Assembly (NCBI RefSeq): GCF_030445035.2
Contig: NC_080698.1
Coordinates: 5,835,501-5,899,500 of the forward strand
Origin: Dasypus novemcinctus
Taxonomy: Eukaryota > Chordata > Mammalia > Cingulata > Dasypodidae
Direction of reading: 5' to 3'
DNA length: 64,000 bases
Positions 32,901 to 45,677 of the stretch are shown here, piece by piece (position 1 is the stretch's first letter; every line of letters starts with the position of its first letter). Under the pieces are notes generated by a model. It was not told the origin of the DNA, did not search any database, and saw only the letters and a program-made list of their open reading frames with translations. The translations under genes and the position numbers were made by a program.

Positions 32901-35900
32901 AGTGGGGCCATCTTTGGAGCGATGCAGCTTGTCCATCCCCTGGCATTGAGTTATCTTTTTTGGGGGAGGAGAGAGGGAGAACCAGGTAGTTGGTTGCTAT
33001 GGTTACTTCAAGCCACGCTGCTGGGAATGCTGTGGGGACCAGCTTAGTGTCACCCCTTTACTGTCTCAAATGTGTTATCTCCAGTGGGGTCCTGCCCTGC
33101 CCTGGGTCACCTCAGACAGGGGCACCTGCCTGCCCGGATGTGGCAGCCAAATGCCTTCCTCTCACACCGAAGCAGGCAATGCCTCGGCGCCCTGCAGGCT
33201 GCGCCCCGCGCGGTGACCCTGCTCTCAGGTGTGCCTCTTTCTAGGGCTGCACGTCTGCTGGGGGATCAGATGCCAGCCTGCTGGAGCTGGCGGCTAGATG
33301 AGTTTGGAGAGGAGGAGGAGGACAGTGCCTTCACATTTGACACAATTAGCTGGAGAACTGCCAGCCCCCAGGAAAAGACAGCCGATTGCCGAAGACGAGG
33401 CCCAGCCCGAACAAGCGGACTGCTGGTGCTGCTTTCCTCTCGAATGCAGACTTAACTAAAGCGGCTGCTAAATTCAGACACTGAAATACACACCATCTCT
33501 TCAGACCCTAGCGGTCACCGCTTTGGCTAGGACTAGAATCGACCTTTGACAGTGGAGGTAGTTTAGGCCCAGAGAGCCAGGTGCTTGCGAGGTCCCACAG
33601 CTGACACTTCACAGCCACTCCTCCATCTCCTTCGGTTTGGGGACAGATGTTTTCTGAAAACAAATACAGGTGGGTCTGATAAAATTATCCATGTGTGTAA
33701 GCTTCACAGGCCACTCCCCCGTGCCCTTTCCCGGTGGGCGGTGGGCTTGCTTCTCTGCACAGGGCCCGCTCCCGGCTGCGGCCCCCTCCCCAAGCAGCGG
33801 CTGAGGCCTGTGGCGCGTCTGCATGACGGCGGGGGCTCAGCCTGACCGCGGCTCCCTGGTCCCACACCCCAGCGTCCTCAGCTGCGAAGCAGCTTGCAGC
33901 AGGCGCAGGGAGGGGAGAGCGCACCTGTCATCTTCCTTGCCCGGTGTCCATTGCCGCTTCCTGGAGGGGCCATTCACCCAGCACCTGCCTCCTCCTGTGG
34001 ATGCTGCAGCCTCAGCTCCCCCCTGTCCCCAGCCCGGAGCAGCCAGGGGTGGCCCTGTGGCCCAGGCGTGGCCAGGGTTTAGGCTTTTGAGTGAGGGGGC
34101 TGAGGAGAGAGGGCCCACAGGCCCCGTTCATTCCTATGACAACAGGCCCAGTGGACAGTTCCTTTGTCGAAGTGTAAGTGAAAAATAAAAAAGGTGAAAA
34201 GATGACCTACAAAATGGAATGAGTGCCAGGCCCAGATGCAACTCAGTAGTTAAGGAGGGGAGGGTAAGGCGGTAAATCTGGATCTGAGAGCATTTGAGGA
34301 GCTGGGAGAGAGACCCCAAAATAAGAGGTCTATTTTTTAAGTTAACATGATTGATATCCCATGGGAATAAAACCAGAGTTTGCTTTCCTAACCCGTTTAT
34401 CGCATTTATATAATTCCGAGAGTTTGAGCTAGACGCCTCACCTGCCGTCCACGCAGAGGGGAGGTGGCCGTGATTTGCTGCGCCCTGCCTCTCTGACGCT
34501 GATGACTGGGGAGGGCACAGACGGCTCGCAGTCATCTCTTCCTTGGAAGACGCTGGGGCCACTCGAACCCGACTGGGGATTTTTCTAGGCTTATGAATGA
34601 TGTTGTGTGTTACAAGATTGAGAACCCAAAAAAGGAAGGCGAGGTTGCCTTTTTCTAAGAGCCCTTAGAAAAATAATAAAAAAAAAAAGAATTAAAAAAA
34701 AAAAATAAAGAGCCCTTAGAACCCCAGGCTTAGATAATTGGGGTGATGATCACATTTAGCTTGTTTTCCCGTTTCTCCCAATTCCTGGGTACCTATTATG
34801 GGATGCTGGAGCTGCCCGAGCAAGGTGGGTGCGTTTAACCCTGTGAACGCCGTGCCGCGGGGCGCTCCGCTGTCTGGGGGGAAGCGTTGCCTGGTCAAGC
34901 CTCCCCGGGGAAGCACACCTCCCAGTCCCTGCAAGCCTGCTGGTCTCGGTGTTCTTTACATTTCCGGAGGCGGCTAAGCGCTGGGGAGGGGCCGGGGCCG
35001 GAGGTAGGGGCAACCCCTGCAGCTTCTCCAAGGGCCTTCTGCAGGGAGAGGCCAGTCCCCTGGGTGAGGGACCTCCGTGACTCAAGCATGGCGAGAGGCC
35101 GGTAATGGTGGAAAAGCCACAGTAACGGGGTGATGGCTACGCTAGCCGTCATTGTACTATTCTCTCCTCTTTTGTGTGTTGAAAGATTTCCCTAAGAACC
35201 TGTCCAACAGTTTATTATTTATTTTTTTTATATTTTAAATTTATTTTCTTGTCTCCTTTCAAGCAATGCTTTAAAAGATTGAGGAAAATTAAAAAAAAAA
35301 AAGGTCACTTCAGAGTCTCACGGGGTCATTTTTAAACGGTCACACTTGTGGGTGAAGACCCTGACCCCGTGTGCCGCCAGCGGCTCACCCTCGAGCCGCC
35401 CGCGAGGGGCTGGGCTGAGCAGGTGCGGCGTGGCCCTGGGAAACGCCTGCCCGTTTGCCACTTCCTGGGCTCCGTGGGCCAGTGCCAGAAGGAATCGCAG
35501 GTCCAGGGCGAGGCTGACCCTCTGGCCGCTGGGAAGTGGTCCCTGACCCGGCATTTGCAAGTTGGGTGGGTGACGCGGAGCCCCCCCGCGGGGCACGGGG
35601 TGGCCTCGGGTCTCTGTCCAGGTCGCCTGCGGAGCCTCAGTCCTCGTCCCGCAGCCTCGCCCACCAGCGCCCCGGGCGGCCCCTCTCCCGTGTGGCCTTG
35701 GCTTGGAAGCTTGGCGAGGTGCGCTGCAGGCCCAGAGCTCCTGGTGGAGAGCCAGGAATGTGCATTTTAGATAAATATCCCGGCAGTTTGATGCGGCTTT
35801 GAGAAAGCCCTCCAGGGAGGCCCTGGGCCATTGAAGAAGACACCAGCCGCGAAGGGCAGGTGATGTCCACTGAGGCCAGAGGGACAAACACTGCATCCAG

Positions 35901-37019
35901 GGAAGGCTTCAGGAGGCCTGGAGACTCAACAGACGCAGGCCCTGCTCAAAATGGGGGGGCGCCGAGGATGAACGCACTGACGTGATGGGCCCCTCACATA
36001 AACCAGCCATTCCATGCAGCCCCTTCACTGTCCATATGTCCGCATCACTCAGTGATGACCAAGGCTCGTATGTCCATAAACTTTTAGGGACAAGTGGTAC
36101 TTTGGGGTTAGTTGATGCCTATTATGTAAAAAATAATAAAAGAAGAAATCGTCACTATGTTCCAGCTAGAGCCACGACAGATCTTTTGTGGTGTCAGCAC
36201 TGTATCGCGTTACACAATGGCCTTCATTTGAAGCCTGCCAAAAACATGCTCATTTTCATGTTAGAAAAAAAAGTTTCAATGTTAAATTATACTCAAATAT
36301 TTTTCACGAGTATGTAAAGACAGGATGAAACTATTTAAAACACACAGTAGCTATTAGAGTGGCTTCTAATCAGCTAAGGAAAGTGATGGGATGGGAGAGG
36401 TCTCCTTAGAGGCTTTTAAACTGATAAGGCAGGCAACTGAGAAAAATTATCCCGATGCAAAAATGTTTGAATGAAGAGAACCTAGCCATCTAATCAAAGG
36501 CGATCCCTTCATTATGCTGGAAACAAATGTACATTTTTGAGCAATGAAACTCGCAAGCTTATTTATATGCAAACAAACCAATAAATATATAAGACACTGG
36601 GACTGAAACAATAGTGTGAAGTTGCCTACTCAATATACAGTCTCTCATTCTTTTTTAGTAAAAGAACTTTACATTGCAAGGTCACCAATGGCCCAGCTAA
36701 TTTTTCAATCGTCTTTGAAGACAGATGTAAACTGTAAGCCTCACATGGGATGGGGCTTCTGGGAAAGCACTTTAAAAGGGTTTTTGCCTCAGCTGACAGA
36801 TGTGTGTCTTTCTGCCCCATCTCCTTTTCGCCTGCCTGGAATGTGTATGTGATGGGTGGAGTTCTGGCAGGCACATTGAGACCATGAGGGAATAGCGATG
36901 GTAGATGCCATATCCAGGATGGTGAAAGAGAAAAATAGAAACACCCCTAATGTTCTTGTGAGAAAATAGGCCCCTATCTTGTTTAAGCCACTATTGGTTT
37001 TATTACCTCAATCTGAACT
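32901..37019. other. Intergenic sequence, no gene seen
   Basis: Mostly unrecognised. The open frame at 35982-36317 (111 codons, + strand, AT-rich) matches nothing I know and has no supporting signals. Around 36740-37010 a stretch including ctgcctggaatgtgtatgtg and cttgtttaagccactattgg looks like the 3' part of an old interspersed repeat. Confidence 0.5.
33530..33625 (-). repeat. MIR fragment
   Basis: It reads ggcccagagagccaggtgct, then gaggtcccacagctgac; antisense MIR-like and strongly decayed. Confidence 0.45.
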
Positions 37020-38040
37020 TGTCCATGTGCCAGGTACTTCTCCAGGTTCTGAGGATGCCGTGGTAAGCAAAACACACCCACAGTCCCTGCCTCGTGGAGT
37101 TTATAATTTAGTCAGAATACTGAACATAAGATAGGATAAATACACAAGACATAGAGTTTGTAGGTGCTGAGAAGCATTGGGAGTGCACAGTAAAGCAGAA
37201 CAGGTGGCTATGAAGGGTTGACATTGGAGGAAAGCTTGAATTTTGGAGACTGTGGCCAGGGAAGCCACGTGGGAGTTCCCGGAAGTACTCAGCGACTTTA
37301 AAGACTTAACTAAGGCCAGGGAGAGAGCCGGGGGTCTACCTGGAGGGAGAACACTCCAGGCAAGGGGACAGCAAGTACAGAGTTAGTGGCACTGGACTGT
37401 TGAAGAAGTAGCCAAGGGGCTGTGTGCGTGGAGGAGGGCGATTGAGGGCTGCGTGGCAGGAGCTGAGGTCAGAGAGGTGGCGGGGTCACGTCTTGTAGGG
37501 CCTCGTGGGCGCTAACTTCTCCCTTGAGTGACTGGGGCCATGGAAGGGTTTTGGAAGTGTTTGGGTCATGGAAGTGTTTGTTGTAAAATCTGCCTTATAC
37601 ATTAACAGAAGCACTTGGCTATTGTCTCGAGAGGACGCTGACTAGCGCAGGCGGCTGCCCCATCCAGGTGAGAAATGACGATGGCTTGGATCAAGCAAAA
37701 GCAGTGGAGGTGGGGAGAAGGGCTTGGGCTCTGGGTAGAAGGAAGAGCCAACAGGATCTTCTGGTGGGCAGGAAACGGACGTGAGAGAAAGAGAGGAGTC
37801 AAAGGTTGTGGTCTGAGCAACTGGAAGGATGGAGCTGCCATCAGCCGGGTTGGAGCCGAGCTCCCGGCCACCCTCACCCTGGGGTTTTGAGGGGCAATGT
37901 CAGGAGGTATCATTTAGGGGAGTTGAATTTGAGATGCCCATGAGACACCGACTGAAGATGCTGAGTCGAGAGAGACACATAAGTCAGAAATTAAGGGGAG
38001 ACGTCTGGCTAGGCTAGACGAGCATGACCAATGAGGAGGC
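37020..38040 (+). repeat. Long ancient interspersed repeat, family unassigned
   Basis: The series gtgccaggtacttctcc, tccctgcctcgtgg, acactccaggcaaggg, ttgtagggcctcgtgg and gaatttgagatgcccatgag follows the order of an old mammalian repeat that I recall but cannot name. The sequence from 38040 to 38260 may be its end. No intact coding region. Confidence 0.55.
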
Positions 38041-38535
38041 CACCCCGTGAGTGAGTGGAGCGAGAACAAGAGGCTCTCAGGAGTGAACGGGGGCCTCTCG
38101 ATGTGTAGAGATTGGGAGATGGGGGCTGGGGGTGGAGGGAAACCCCGCAAAGGAGGGCGAGGTGGGGAGGCCAGAGGGCACGGTGGGAAGCCAGCGAGCC
38201 TGAGGCCAGGCGGCCGAGTGAAGGAGACGCCTCCTGGACGAGGGAGGGAGAGACGACCTCCAGTGCCCTCAGGTAGGGTGAGCTGAAGCTCAGGTACGAG
38301 GTTCGGGAGAACTGCCCAGATGAAACAGTTCATAGACTTCCGGGCACAAAGTAAGTGTTCAACGCATAAAGGGTGTCACTGTTTCTCAGTTAATTTCGTC
38401 CTCCTATAGAGCAGCGAAGGCATCCCGACCTAAAGCAGCAGGTGGGGCACGGGATGCTGCTGCTAGCCTGGGCAGAAGGCTGGACAGGGAGCCCTCCCAT
38501 TAAGTCTCATACCTGTGATAGAAACGCTGTACATA

Positions 38536-38537
<2 letters not shown>

Positions 38538-38572
<35 letters not shown>
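38538..38572 (+). repeat. (CA)n microsatellite
   Basis: An uninterrupted CA run of about 17 units after acatact. Ordinary dinucleotide repeat. Confidence 0.97.
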
Positions 38573-38574
<2 letters not shown>

Positions 38575-38601
38575 TGTCAGCACATCCAATAGGATTTTCT
38601 G

Positions 38602-38762
38602 TCTCTCTGTCCAATATGGCAGTCCCTTAGTCACATGACTAGTGTGACTGCGGAGCTGAACTTTAAATTAAAAAATGGAATTTTAATGAATTGCAACTTA
38701 CATTTTAACAGCCACTTGCAGCTAGCGGCTACCATATTGAACTGCACCATTCTAAACTTATT
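38602..38762. mobile_element. Palindromic DNA element (hAT-like MITE)
   Basis: The ends are inverted: gtccaatatggcagt on the left and agcggctaccatattgaac on the right. The AT-rich centre (ttaaattaaaaaatgg) separates them. A related copy lies at 50527-51106. The family name is not assigned. Confidence 0.6.
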
Positions 38763-39207
38763 TACAAATATTCTCTTTCCAGATGATCAGTTTAATAATT
38801 GTGTTTTAACCCAAAGTGTGGTACTTAAGGGCCCTTTCATAACATTTAAAAATATCTGATCTCCAGGAGAGGAAAATCTGGGTGAGCAAAGTGGCGTGAC
38901 CCGTGAGGGAGCTGAAGACACAGCAGACTCCCATCTTGGTTCCTTGCTTCACTGTGGGACCCGGCAAGTCGGTGCCCCCCGAGAGCCTGCTTCTGCCTCT
39001 GTGAAGTGGGGCGGGAGCAGCTTGCCCTCCGGGTGGGACCCGTGCAGAATGGGCATGCGGGGCCCAGGAAGCCCAGGCAGGCCCTGCTGAGCCGGCCAGT
39101 GCCACTGCGCGGACTGCGCTCCCAGGCTGGTCCGGCCTCCGGGGCTGGGGGATGGCACTGGCCAGAGTGTCCACAGCCCAGCGGGAGAGAGGCCTAGGAA
39201 GCTGAGG

Positions 39208-39560
39208 GTGGGTGGGCTGTGGGCTGTGGGCTGGTGGGCTGGTGGGCTGCAGGCTGGAGGGTTGTGGGCTGGTGGGCTGGTGGGCTGGTGGGCTGTGGGC
39301 TGTGGGCTGGTGGGCTGCGGGTTGGTGGGTTGCGGGCTGGTGGGCTGGTGGGCTGGTGGGCTGCGGGTTGGTGGGCTGTGGGCTGGTGGGCTACGGGCTG
39401 GTGGGCTGGTGGGCTGGTGGGCTGTGGGCTGTGGGCTGGTGGGCTGTGGGCTGTGGGCTGCGGGCTGGTGGGCTGGTGGGCTGCGGGCTGTGGGCTGGTG
39501 GGCCGCGGGCTGCGGGCTGCGGGCTGTGGGCTGCGGGCTGGTGTGCTGCTGGGCTGCAGG
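39208..39560 (+). repeat. Simple 7/10-mer tandem repeat (tgggctg / gggctggtgg)
   Basis: About 350 bases are built almost only from gggctg followed by tg, cg or gtgg. It is open in all three + frames and reads as Gln/Pro/Ser/Ala-rich on the - strand, a repeat artefact. It has strong G over C strand bias. Confidence 0.93.
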
Positions 39561-42444
39561 GGGGCGGGGGCTCTTCCATGACCCCCGCGCGGGCTCTGCC
39601 CTCGTCCTGGGGCCTGAGGCCACTCATCCTGCTTGTGGTCAGGATCTCAAATGACCGCAGTCCAGGCCCCTGCAATATCTTCATCAAGGGTGGGAAGCAG
39701 CCGGTAGCCTGCTGAGGACGGGTCCGGCCTTTTTGTGCCTCACGAGCACCTTTAAGGCCAAGAACCAGCCCCCCCCGGAGGCCTCGTGGGCCCTGGGGCT
39801 GGGGGTAGCTTGCACGTTCCATGGCCCCGTGGAGGGTGCCTCGTGTGGCCCTGTTTCAACAGCGACCCCCAAAACCACACAGGTGGGCTGAAGGGCAGGG
39901 GTGAGGGCGGAAGAGAGGGCTGGCACCGCCTGGCGGGCCGGAGGCGCGCTGCCCTGTGGCTCTCCCACCAGACCCTGGGGTGCCAAGTCCAGAGGGCGCA
40001 CAGGTGGGGCCTGGGACCAGGCGTCCTGGCCTCAGAGTCCTTGAGGCTTCTGACCCCAATGCCCAGGGCCTGGGGAGGAAGGAGAGAGGAGAGCAGGGCC
40101 CCAGGGGGCTCCCCGGCAGCACCCCCCGCCCTCGGGGTCCCAGCTGAGCCACGGCCCGTGGAAAGGCCGCGCAGGCCCTGTCCTGCCTGTCGCCTGGTGT
40201 TTGTGGTCCCCGGCAGGTGACTCCCCCTCCTGCACCTCCTCTTCCTCACCAGGGACCTGGAGGGGACACTGCTGCTGCAACCATCCCAGGTCCCCGCATC
40301 TGGAAGACGCCACCACGGCACCCGCCCGAGGCCCCCGCTGCTGTGCGGTGCGTCTCCAGCCTGACAAGTAGACCCAGCAGACCTATTTCTAGGGTCCCCA
40401 CCATGTGGGCTGCGTGAGGCAGATGAACCAGTTACAGGACACGGGCCTCTGCCGCCGAGACAGGTACGAGCGTGCGGGGCGAACGCCACGCAAGGCACAT
40501 ACTCCTGTGGAAGCGTGGCGCGTGCGTGGTCCAGCGGGAAGCGGGTTGGACTGCTGCTAGGGTGTAGCGGGAGGGCTTCCTGGGGGAAGCAGGGTCTGTG
40601 ATATAGGATCTGAGGGGCTGGGGGGATTTTCACGGGGGGGGGGGGTGCTGAGAGCGGACAGCTTTGGGTGAGAGTTGTCCAGGAATAGCGGGGGCGTGGG
40701 CCGGGGTTGCCGGGAGGCACCCCGAAGCTTCCAGGTCGGGTCGGGGAAGGGGGTGGGTTCTGGAGAGGTGAGGCGGGCCGGGTGGTAGACCGCAGCCGTC
40801 CTTCCTCCAGCACGAGACGGCAGCTTTTGTTCTCAGGACCCAATCTGAAGGCACACGGTTCAGAGTGGGGGTGTCCCGTGACGAGCAAAGCCTGGTGGAA
40901 AGGAGGGGGCTGGATGGCGGAAGAATCTAGAGCAATCACGGAGAGTGACGGGGACGAGCCGAAGTCGGGTCGAGCAGTTTGGCCCTGGGTGACCGGACGT
41001 ATCAAAGCATTTTAGAACTGTGGGTGACCTTTGAAGATTTAAGCTCTGGGAGCCATTTGAGAAAACAGAGGCCCAGGAAAAGAACCCAGCGCAAGGCTAC
41101 CCGGCTAGGTAGGGCCAAGAGACGAACTCACGTCAAAGGGGAAGAAGATCAGGGCAAGGAGTCGAGCAGGTAATAGGATGACACCTCTGGAGTCTCAGGT
41201 TTCGGGAACCACTGGAATAGCCAGGCTGTGGGCAATGTGGGCTTAGAGCCCACGGGGTGCTGAGATTTGGGGCACCGTCAACACAGAGCACGCAGCTGGC
41301 ATCCCTTGGGGCCGTGTGCAGGTAGAGAGAACAGAAGGTGGAAGACGGAGAAAGGCCCCGGCAGCAGGGGCAGTGAGGGAGGCGGGCCGTGGCACGGAGG
41401 TGGACGTGGCGGGAAGGGAAAAGGACTGGCCAGCACGGCCCCTTGGCCCTGGTCTCCGGTCCCGCCGCAGCATATCAGAGACGGCTGCAAATCCGTGAGC
41501 TCTCCCGTGACGTGCAGGAGCCTTTGTTTCCTGCCCTTGCTTCTCGGCAGGCTCTGTGACGGACGCGCCCCCGGAAGAGCTCCAGTGACACCGTGCTGGG
41601 TTCCAGGCCCAGGCCCTGAGGGACTGGCCGCTCGGACCCTGGGGACACTCACTCCTGCAACGCAGCCCCCAGGCCGTGAAGAAGGCCTGGATGCGGGCAG
41701 CGTCCAAGACGGGGAAGCAACACTCCCAGCCGGCCAGCGTGCGGGGAGCCACCTGAAAGTGGGTTCTTTCACTCCGTGCCCACGGACGCTGCATGGCGCA
41801 GGGACGAGCCACCCCGCTCAGCCCTGCTCGGGCTGCAGATCTGTGAGCAAATTAAACGACTCTTCTCGTCTCAGCGCACCGAGTTTTGGGGTGGCTGGTT
41901 ACACAGCACGTGCGTCCTCCCAGGTGCATCCGACGGATGTGCTCGGGTTTCCTCTCCAAGGGCACGGGGGTGGCGGGGGCGTCCCTCTCCCACCAGCCTC
42001 CCTCTCCTCTGCTTGGCCGAGGGTGCACCCTCCACCGGAGGCTCAGAGGGCCTCGGGCCTCCGTGGGGTCCGTCTGGGAATGGTCACACAAAGGGGGCTC
42101 CTGCTGCCTCAACGAGAGAGCAGAACCAGCGCTCACCTGAGGGGCCCACTGGCAGCAGCTCCTTTACTCAGCCTGCATAGAGTGAAAATTGGGAAATCAG
42201 TGGTATCGAGACTCCGAGACTAACATTTTTATTTCATGGAATAAAAAAACAACATGTGTGTCTCACACAATGTGTTGGTCAAATGAAGAGCGCGCCCGCG
42301 GCCTAAGGCCCGGCTTCCTCTCCCGTGAACACGTGGAGGAGGCAGCGTCTGCTGAGCCATGTCGAGCCGGTCACGGTGACAGCTGGGGAGCAGGGGCCAC
42401 AGCTGAACCCGGGCACAAGTAGCTGAAGCATCTAAACAACTTGA
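39561..42444. other. Intergenic sequence downstream of CDCP1, no gene seen
   Basis: GC-rich sequence with one MIR fragment. Overlapping open frames on both strands look compositional. The part nearest 42200 may still belong to the CDCP1 3'UTR if the distal AATAAA is used. Confidence 0.5.
41015..41175 (-). repeat. MIR fragment
   Basis: It reads agaaaacagaggcccagg, then caaggctacccggctagg and agacgaactcacg; antisense MIR-like. Confidence 0.5.
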
Positions 42445-45247
42445 TGTCTGTATTTTTTGTACATTTATTTTTTAAAAAAAGCATAGGAAATGAATAAAAT
42501 GCCACCTAGAAATTACAATAAATAAATTATTTCCGGTTAAGCGTGCAAACCAGTCCTCTAAGTTTCGCCAAGATTATGTCCTCTGGATGTGGGATTGTCC
42601 CCGCCTCCCTCCCGTGCAGGACGGCGCCCACATTAGCTCCCAGACCCCGGACCGTGCTTCCGGGCACGACGCGTGGGAGCTGCCTGGGGCCTCAGCGCTG
42701 GCTGGCACCGCGGGCTTCGGCAAGCGGCGTCTGACTGGCTTCCAGGAACCCTGGAGAAAACAGCCAGGGGAGCGTCGGGCCAGGCCCGTCTTCAGAAGAC
42801 CTCTTCAGGAAATCTCTCCCTGAGTCTCAGGAAGACAGAACTTGGCCTGTGGTTTTGCGCTCAGAAGAAAATGGCTGCCTGAGGCCCCTGCAAGCGAGTG
42901 ATGTGCCTGGTGGACAGTCAGCCAAAGGGGGCCGATCTGCCCCCGGGAGGACGCAGACCACTAGAGTGGGCCTCGGAAGAGGCCGGGAGGCTGGGGAAGG
43001 TGGAGAACGTCGGCCCAGGGCTGAAGCTGCAATTTTAGGAGATGAAATTTCAGCTGAGGGAAGGAAGCCAGAGCCCTCCTCTTGGCTCAAGAGGCTAAAG
43101 GTAACGGGCAGGGAGCCAGCCTTTCAGAGGGCAAGGCTGCTGCTGGCACAGGCGGCACTGAGGGCACTAGAAACAAACCAAATTCCTCCCCAGAAAGAGC
43201 TGAAGAGGCTGTGGAGAAGACCTTGAGGAGACCACAAAGCTCCTGAGAGAAGCGGCGTGGCCCTGGAACAAGCCGAGGCGGTGCCTTCCCTGAGCACAGT
43301 GAAGCCAAGGCCAGGGCCCTGGCCACGGCAGAACTGCGGACTGTGTGACGCCGACAGGCCCTAACAAGTACACGGCCTGACTGGGTGTGTTTCCTCACAG
43401 CTCCCAGAATCCTCAGGCACAAGGGCCTAACCTGAGAAAAAGCTGCTCAGAAACGAGCAGGAGGGATCCGGCTGAGGAAGAGTGAACTGTGGAACCCAGT
43501 TAAAGACACTAAAAAGGTACAGTCAGAACACAAACCCACAAATGATAGCTAGAGATTCCAGGACGAGTAGCAACTGAGAGTGTGAGGAGAAATGTTCTTG
43601 AAACATACTCCAGCCTCATGGTGCCTCTTCCCACTTGAAAAGAGATGTGGCTCCCATATTAATAGGTATCAATAGAACTGATCTGCTAAAAAAAAAAAGG
43701 AGAAAAAAGAGATACAGCTCCCAAACCTTCTAGTTCACGACCAGGAAACAACCCCGCAAGGGCGCTGGTCAATGGCAGCATAGCAGGGTGGCCGGAGGTG
43801 ACCGGGGGACTGTCCCAGCCACGCTGGCAGTGAGAACATGAGCCCTGGGGTGGCCAGACCTGCCAGTCTGGATTTTTACGTGGAAATGTTACCAATTCAA
43901 ATATGAGCATAAGCAGTCCTTGCAAAGACTGTGCAGGCTAGCCAAGATGCCCCGGACCAGGTCACCGTGCAGCTGCTCCAAGCAGGAGAGGGAGATGCTT
44001 GTAGACTGGTCCCTCAAAGACGTCCACGGCCAAACCCTTGAAATCTGAGTATTCACCTTACATGGCAGAAGGGAGCTGGCAAACTCCTTAAGTTAAGGCT
44101 CTTAAGATGGGAGATTTCCCTGGCTTATCTGCCCTGGTTCATCCGGGTGGGCTTAGAAAGGAAATTTCCTTCTAAGTGAAAGGGGGGGGGGCATCACGGG
44201 AGCCCAGCTTGAGGACGACTCGAGGGCCGCGAGCTGAGGCAGGCCGGTGGCCTCTCGAAGCTGGAGGTGGCAAGGAAACGGGTTCTCCCAGCCCCCCGAA
44301 GGTCCCCGCCAACACCTCGATTTTAGTCCCGCGAAACCCATGGCTTCTGACCTCCGCAACTGCCAGATAACACATCTGTGGTGTTGAAGTCACCAAATTT
44401 GTGCTCATTTGTCACAGCAGTCCTAGGGAGCCACTCTGCAGTAATTTTAAACTTTTTAGGAGGACGAAAATATACTCTAAATTTCTGTTTAAATATCCAA
44501 GTACTGTTGCAGTTGGGAGAACCACACATGACAGCTCAGATTTCTCTCATTTCCAGGACTCATGGACAAGGGCACTCAAGGTGAATTTCTGCAGCGGGCT
44601 AGACACATGAAGATCAGAGAACAGGGGAGTCCCTTACCACGGCAGACATGCAGCATGTCTTTTCTGGCTGGACAAATTATTGCCACCTCCCAAGGGACAA
44701 GCACATCTTTATCAGGTGATCAGGAGAACTCAAAACCCAGCTGTCCCAACCAGGTAGCACTGGCGGTCCCTAAAGGCAGGCAAAACTTGCTGCGTGGCCA
44801 TACACGCAAGCCCTTAAGTCCACAGGACCTCTAGGTAAATAGTAAGAGTAAAAGGCACATTGTCATTTCATCCAGGGCCCCTGTGAGAGCAGGGGCCTTG
44901 GTGGGCGCCTAGGGATGGGAAGCGCATCTCTGAAGGGGACAAGCTCTGCTTCCCATTCCACACCCAGGGGCTGCCACCCTGAGCTGGGCCAGTGGCGCCC
45001 CTTCCCTCTCATTACATCCGTTCTGCAAAGAACCTCAGCTCAGAGGACATGAACTGCGACGCTGCGTCAGAGCAGAATTTGTCACGTCTGTGGCGCGAGT
45101 TGGAGACGAGCTGCGGGCGGTGCTGGGAAATGCCTCCTGCAGGTCCTTCCATGCAGCTCCTCCTCTTCAGGACTTCTGCTTGGGAAGGCTAACGGGGGGC
45201 CAGCGCCCGGCTCTGCATCTCAGGGAGGCCTGTGGGGGCAGATGCAG
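42445..45247 (-). other. CDCP1 3'UTR (extent inferred)
   Basis: Downstream of the CDCP1 stop on the - strand there is about 2.8 kb without recognised repeats. It ends in an AT-rich block containing a polyadenylation signal. The human CDCP1 3'UTR is also several kilobases long, as I recall. The boundary is inferred and could instead lie near 42210, where a second AATAAA is present. Confidence 0.45.
42464..42469 (-). terminator. Candidate CDCP1 polyadenylation signal
   Basis: TTTATT on the + strand is AATAAA on the - strand, within aaaaaataaatgtacaaaa. A second AATAAA (42228-42233) follows about 235 bases further on. Either could serve CDCP1; the first sits at the end of an AT-rich block typical of a 3' end. 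Confidence 0.4.
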
Positions 45248-45677
45248 TTACTGCGCTGGGTCCGCCGGCCCCTGCATGTCCAGCAAGGGGACGGCTGTGC
45301 TGCCGTTGCCCACACTCTCCTTGTTGGGGTGGGAGAAGGTGTAGGGTTCGCTCTCGGACTCCGGAGGGGAGGCTGGGGGTGGCTCTTCTGCGGCCACCTT
45401 CGCCGTGGGTGCCCGGGAACCCATGAGGGGCGGGGAGGGAGGGCAGTCCCCCATGGGGCCCTGGAAGGGCCGGTAGGCGTCCACCTCCGGCTGGAGGAAG
45501 GACCCGCTGGAGTCCTGCAGCAGGTGGCCGTACACCATGGTGTCGTCAATGACCGCGTACACGTGCGAGTCGTTGTCCTTGCGTCCCTTCTGGAACTTTT
45601 TTGGCTGCCTCGGCAGCTGGGTGTTGATGTTGCCGTCGTAGACGCCGACAGCGGGGCCCTTGTTTACCTTCTTCTTC
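45248..45677 (-). CDS. CDCP1: CDCP1 terminal coding exon: cytoplasmic tail
   Basis: The exon follows acceptor ccctag, completes the polylysine run ([16 protein letters not shown]) and ends [13 protein letters not shown]-stop at 45248-45250 (TAA). All five tail tyrosines are kept in context: [26 protein letters not shown] and EPYTFS. They correspond to human Y707, Y734, Y743, Y762 and Y806; Y734 and Y762 are the main Src and PKC-delta sites in the literature. Proline-rich stretches between them also match. Confidence 0.96.

Noticed and set aside
39208-39715. Gly/Trp-rich and Pro/Ser/Gln-rich open frames
   Set aside because: Direct translation of the 7/10-mer simple repeat.
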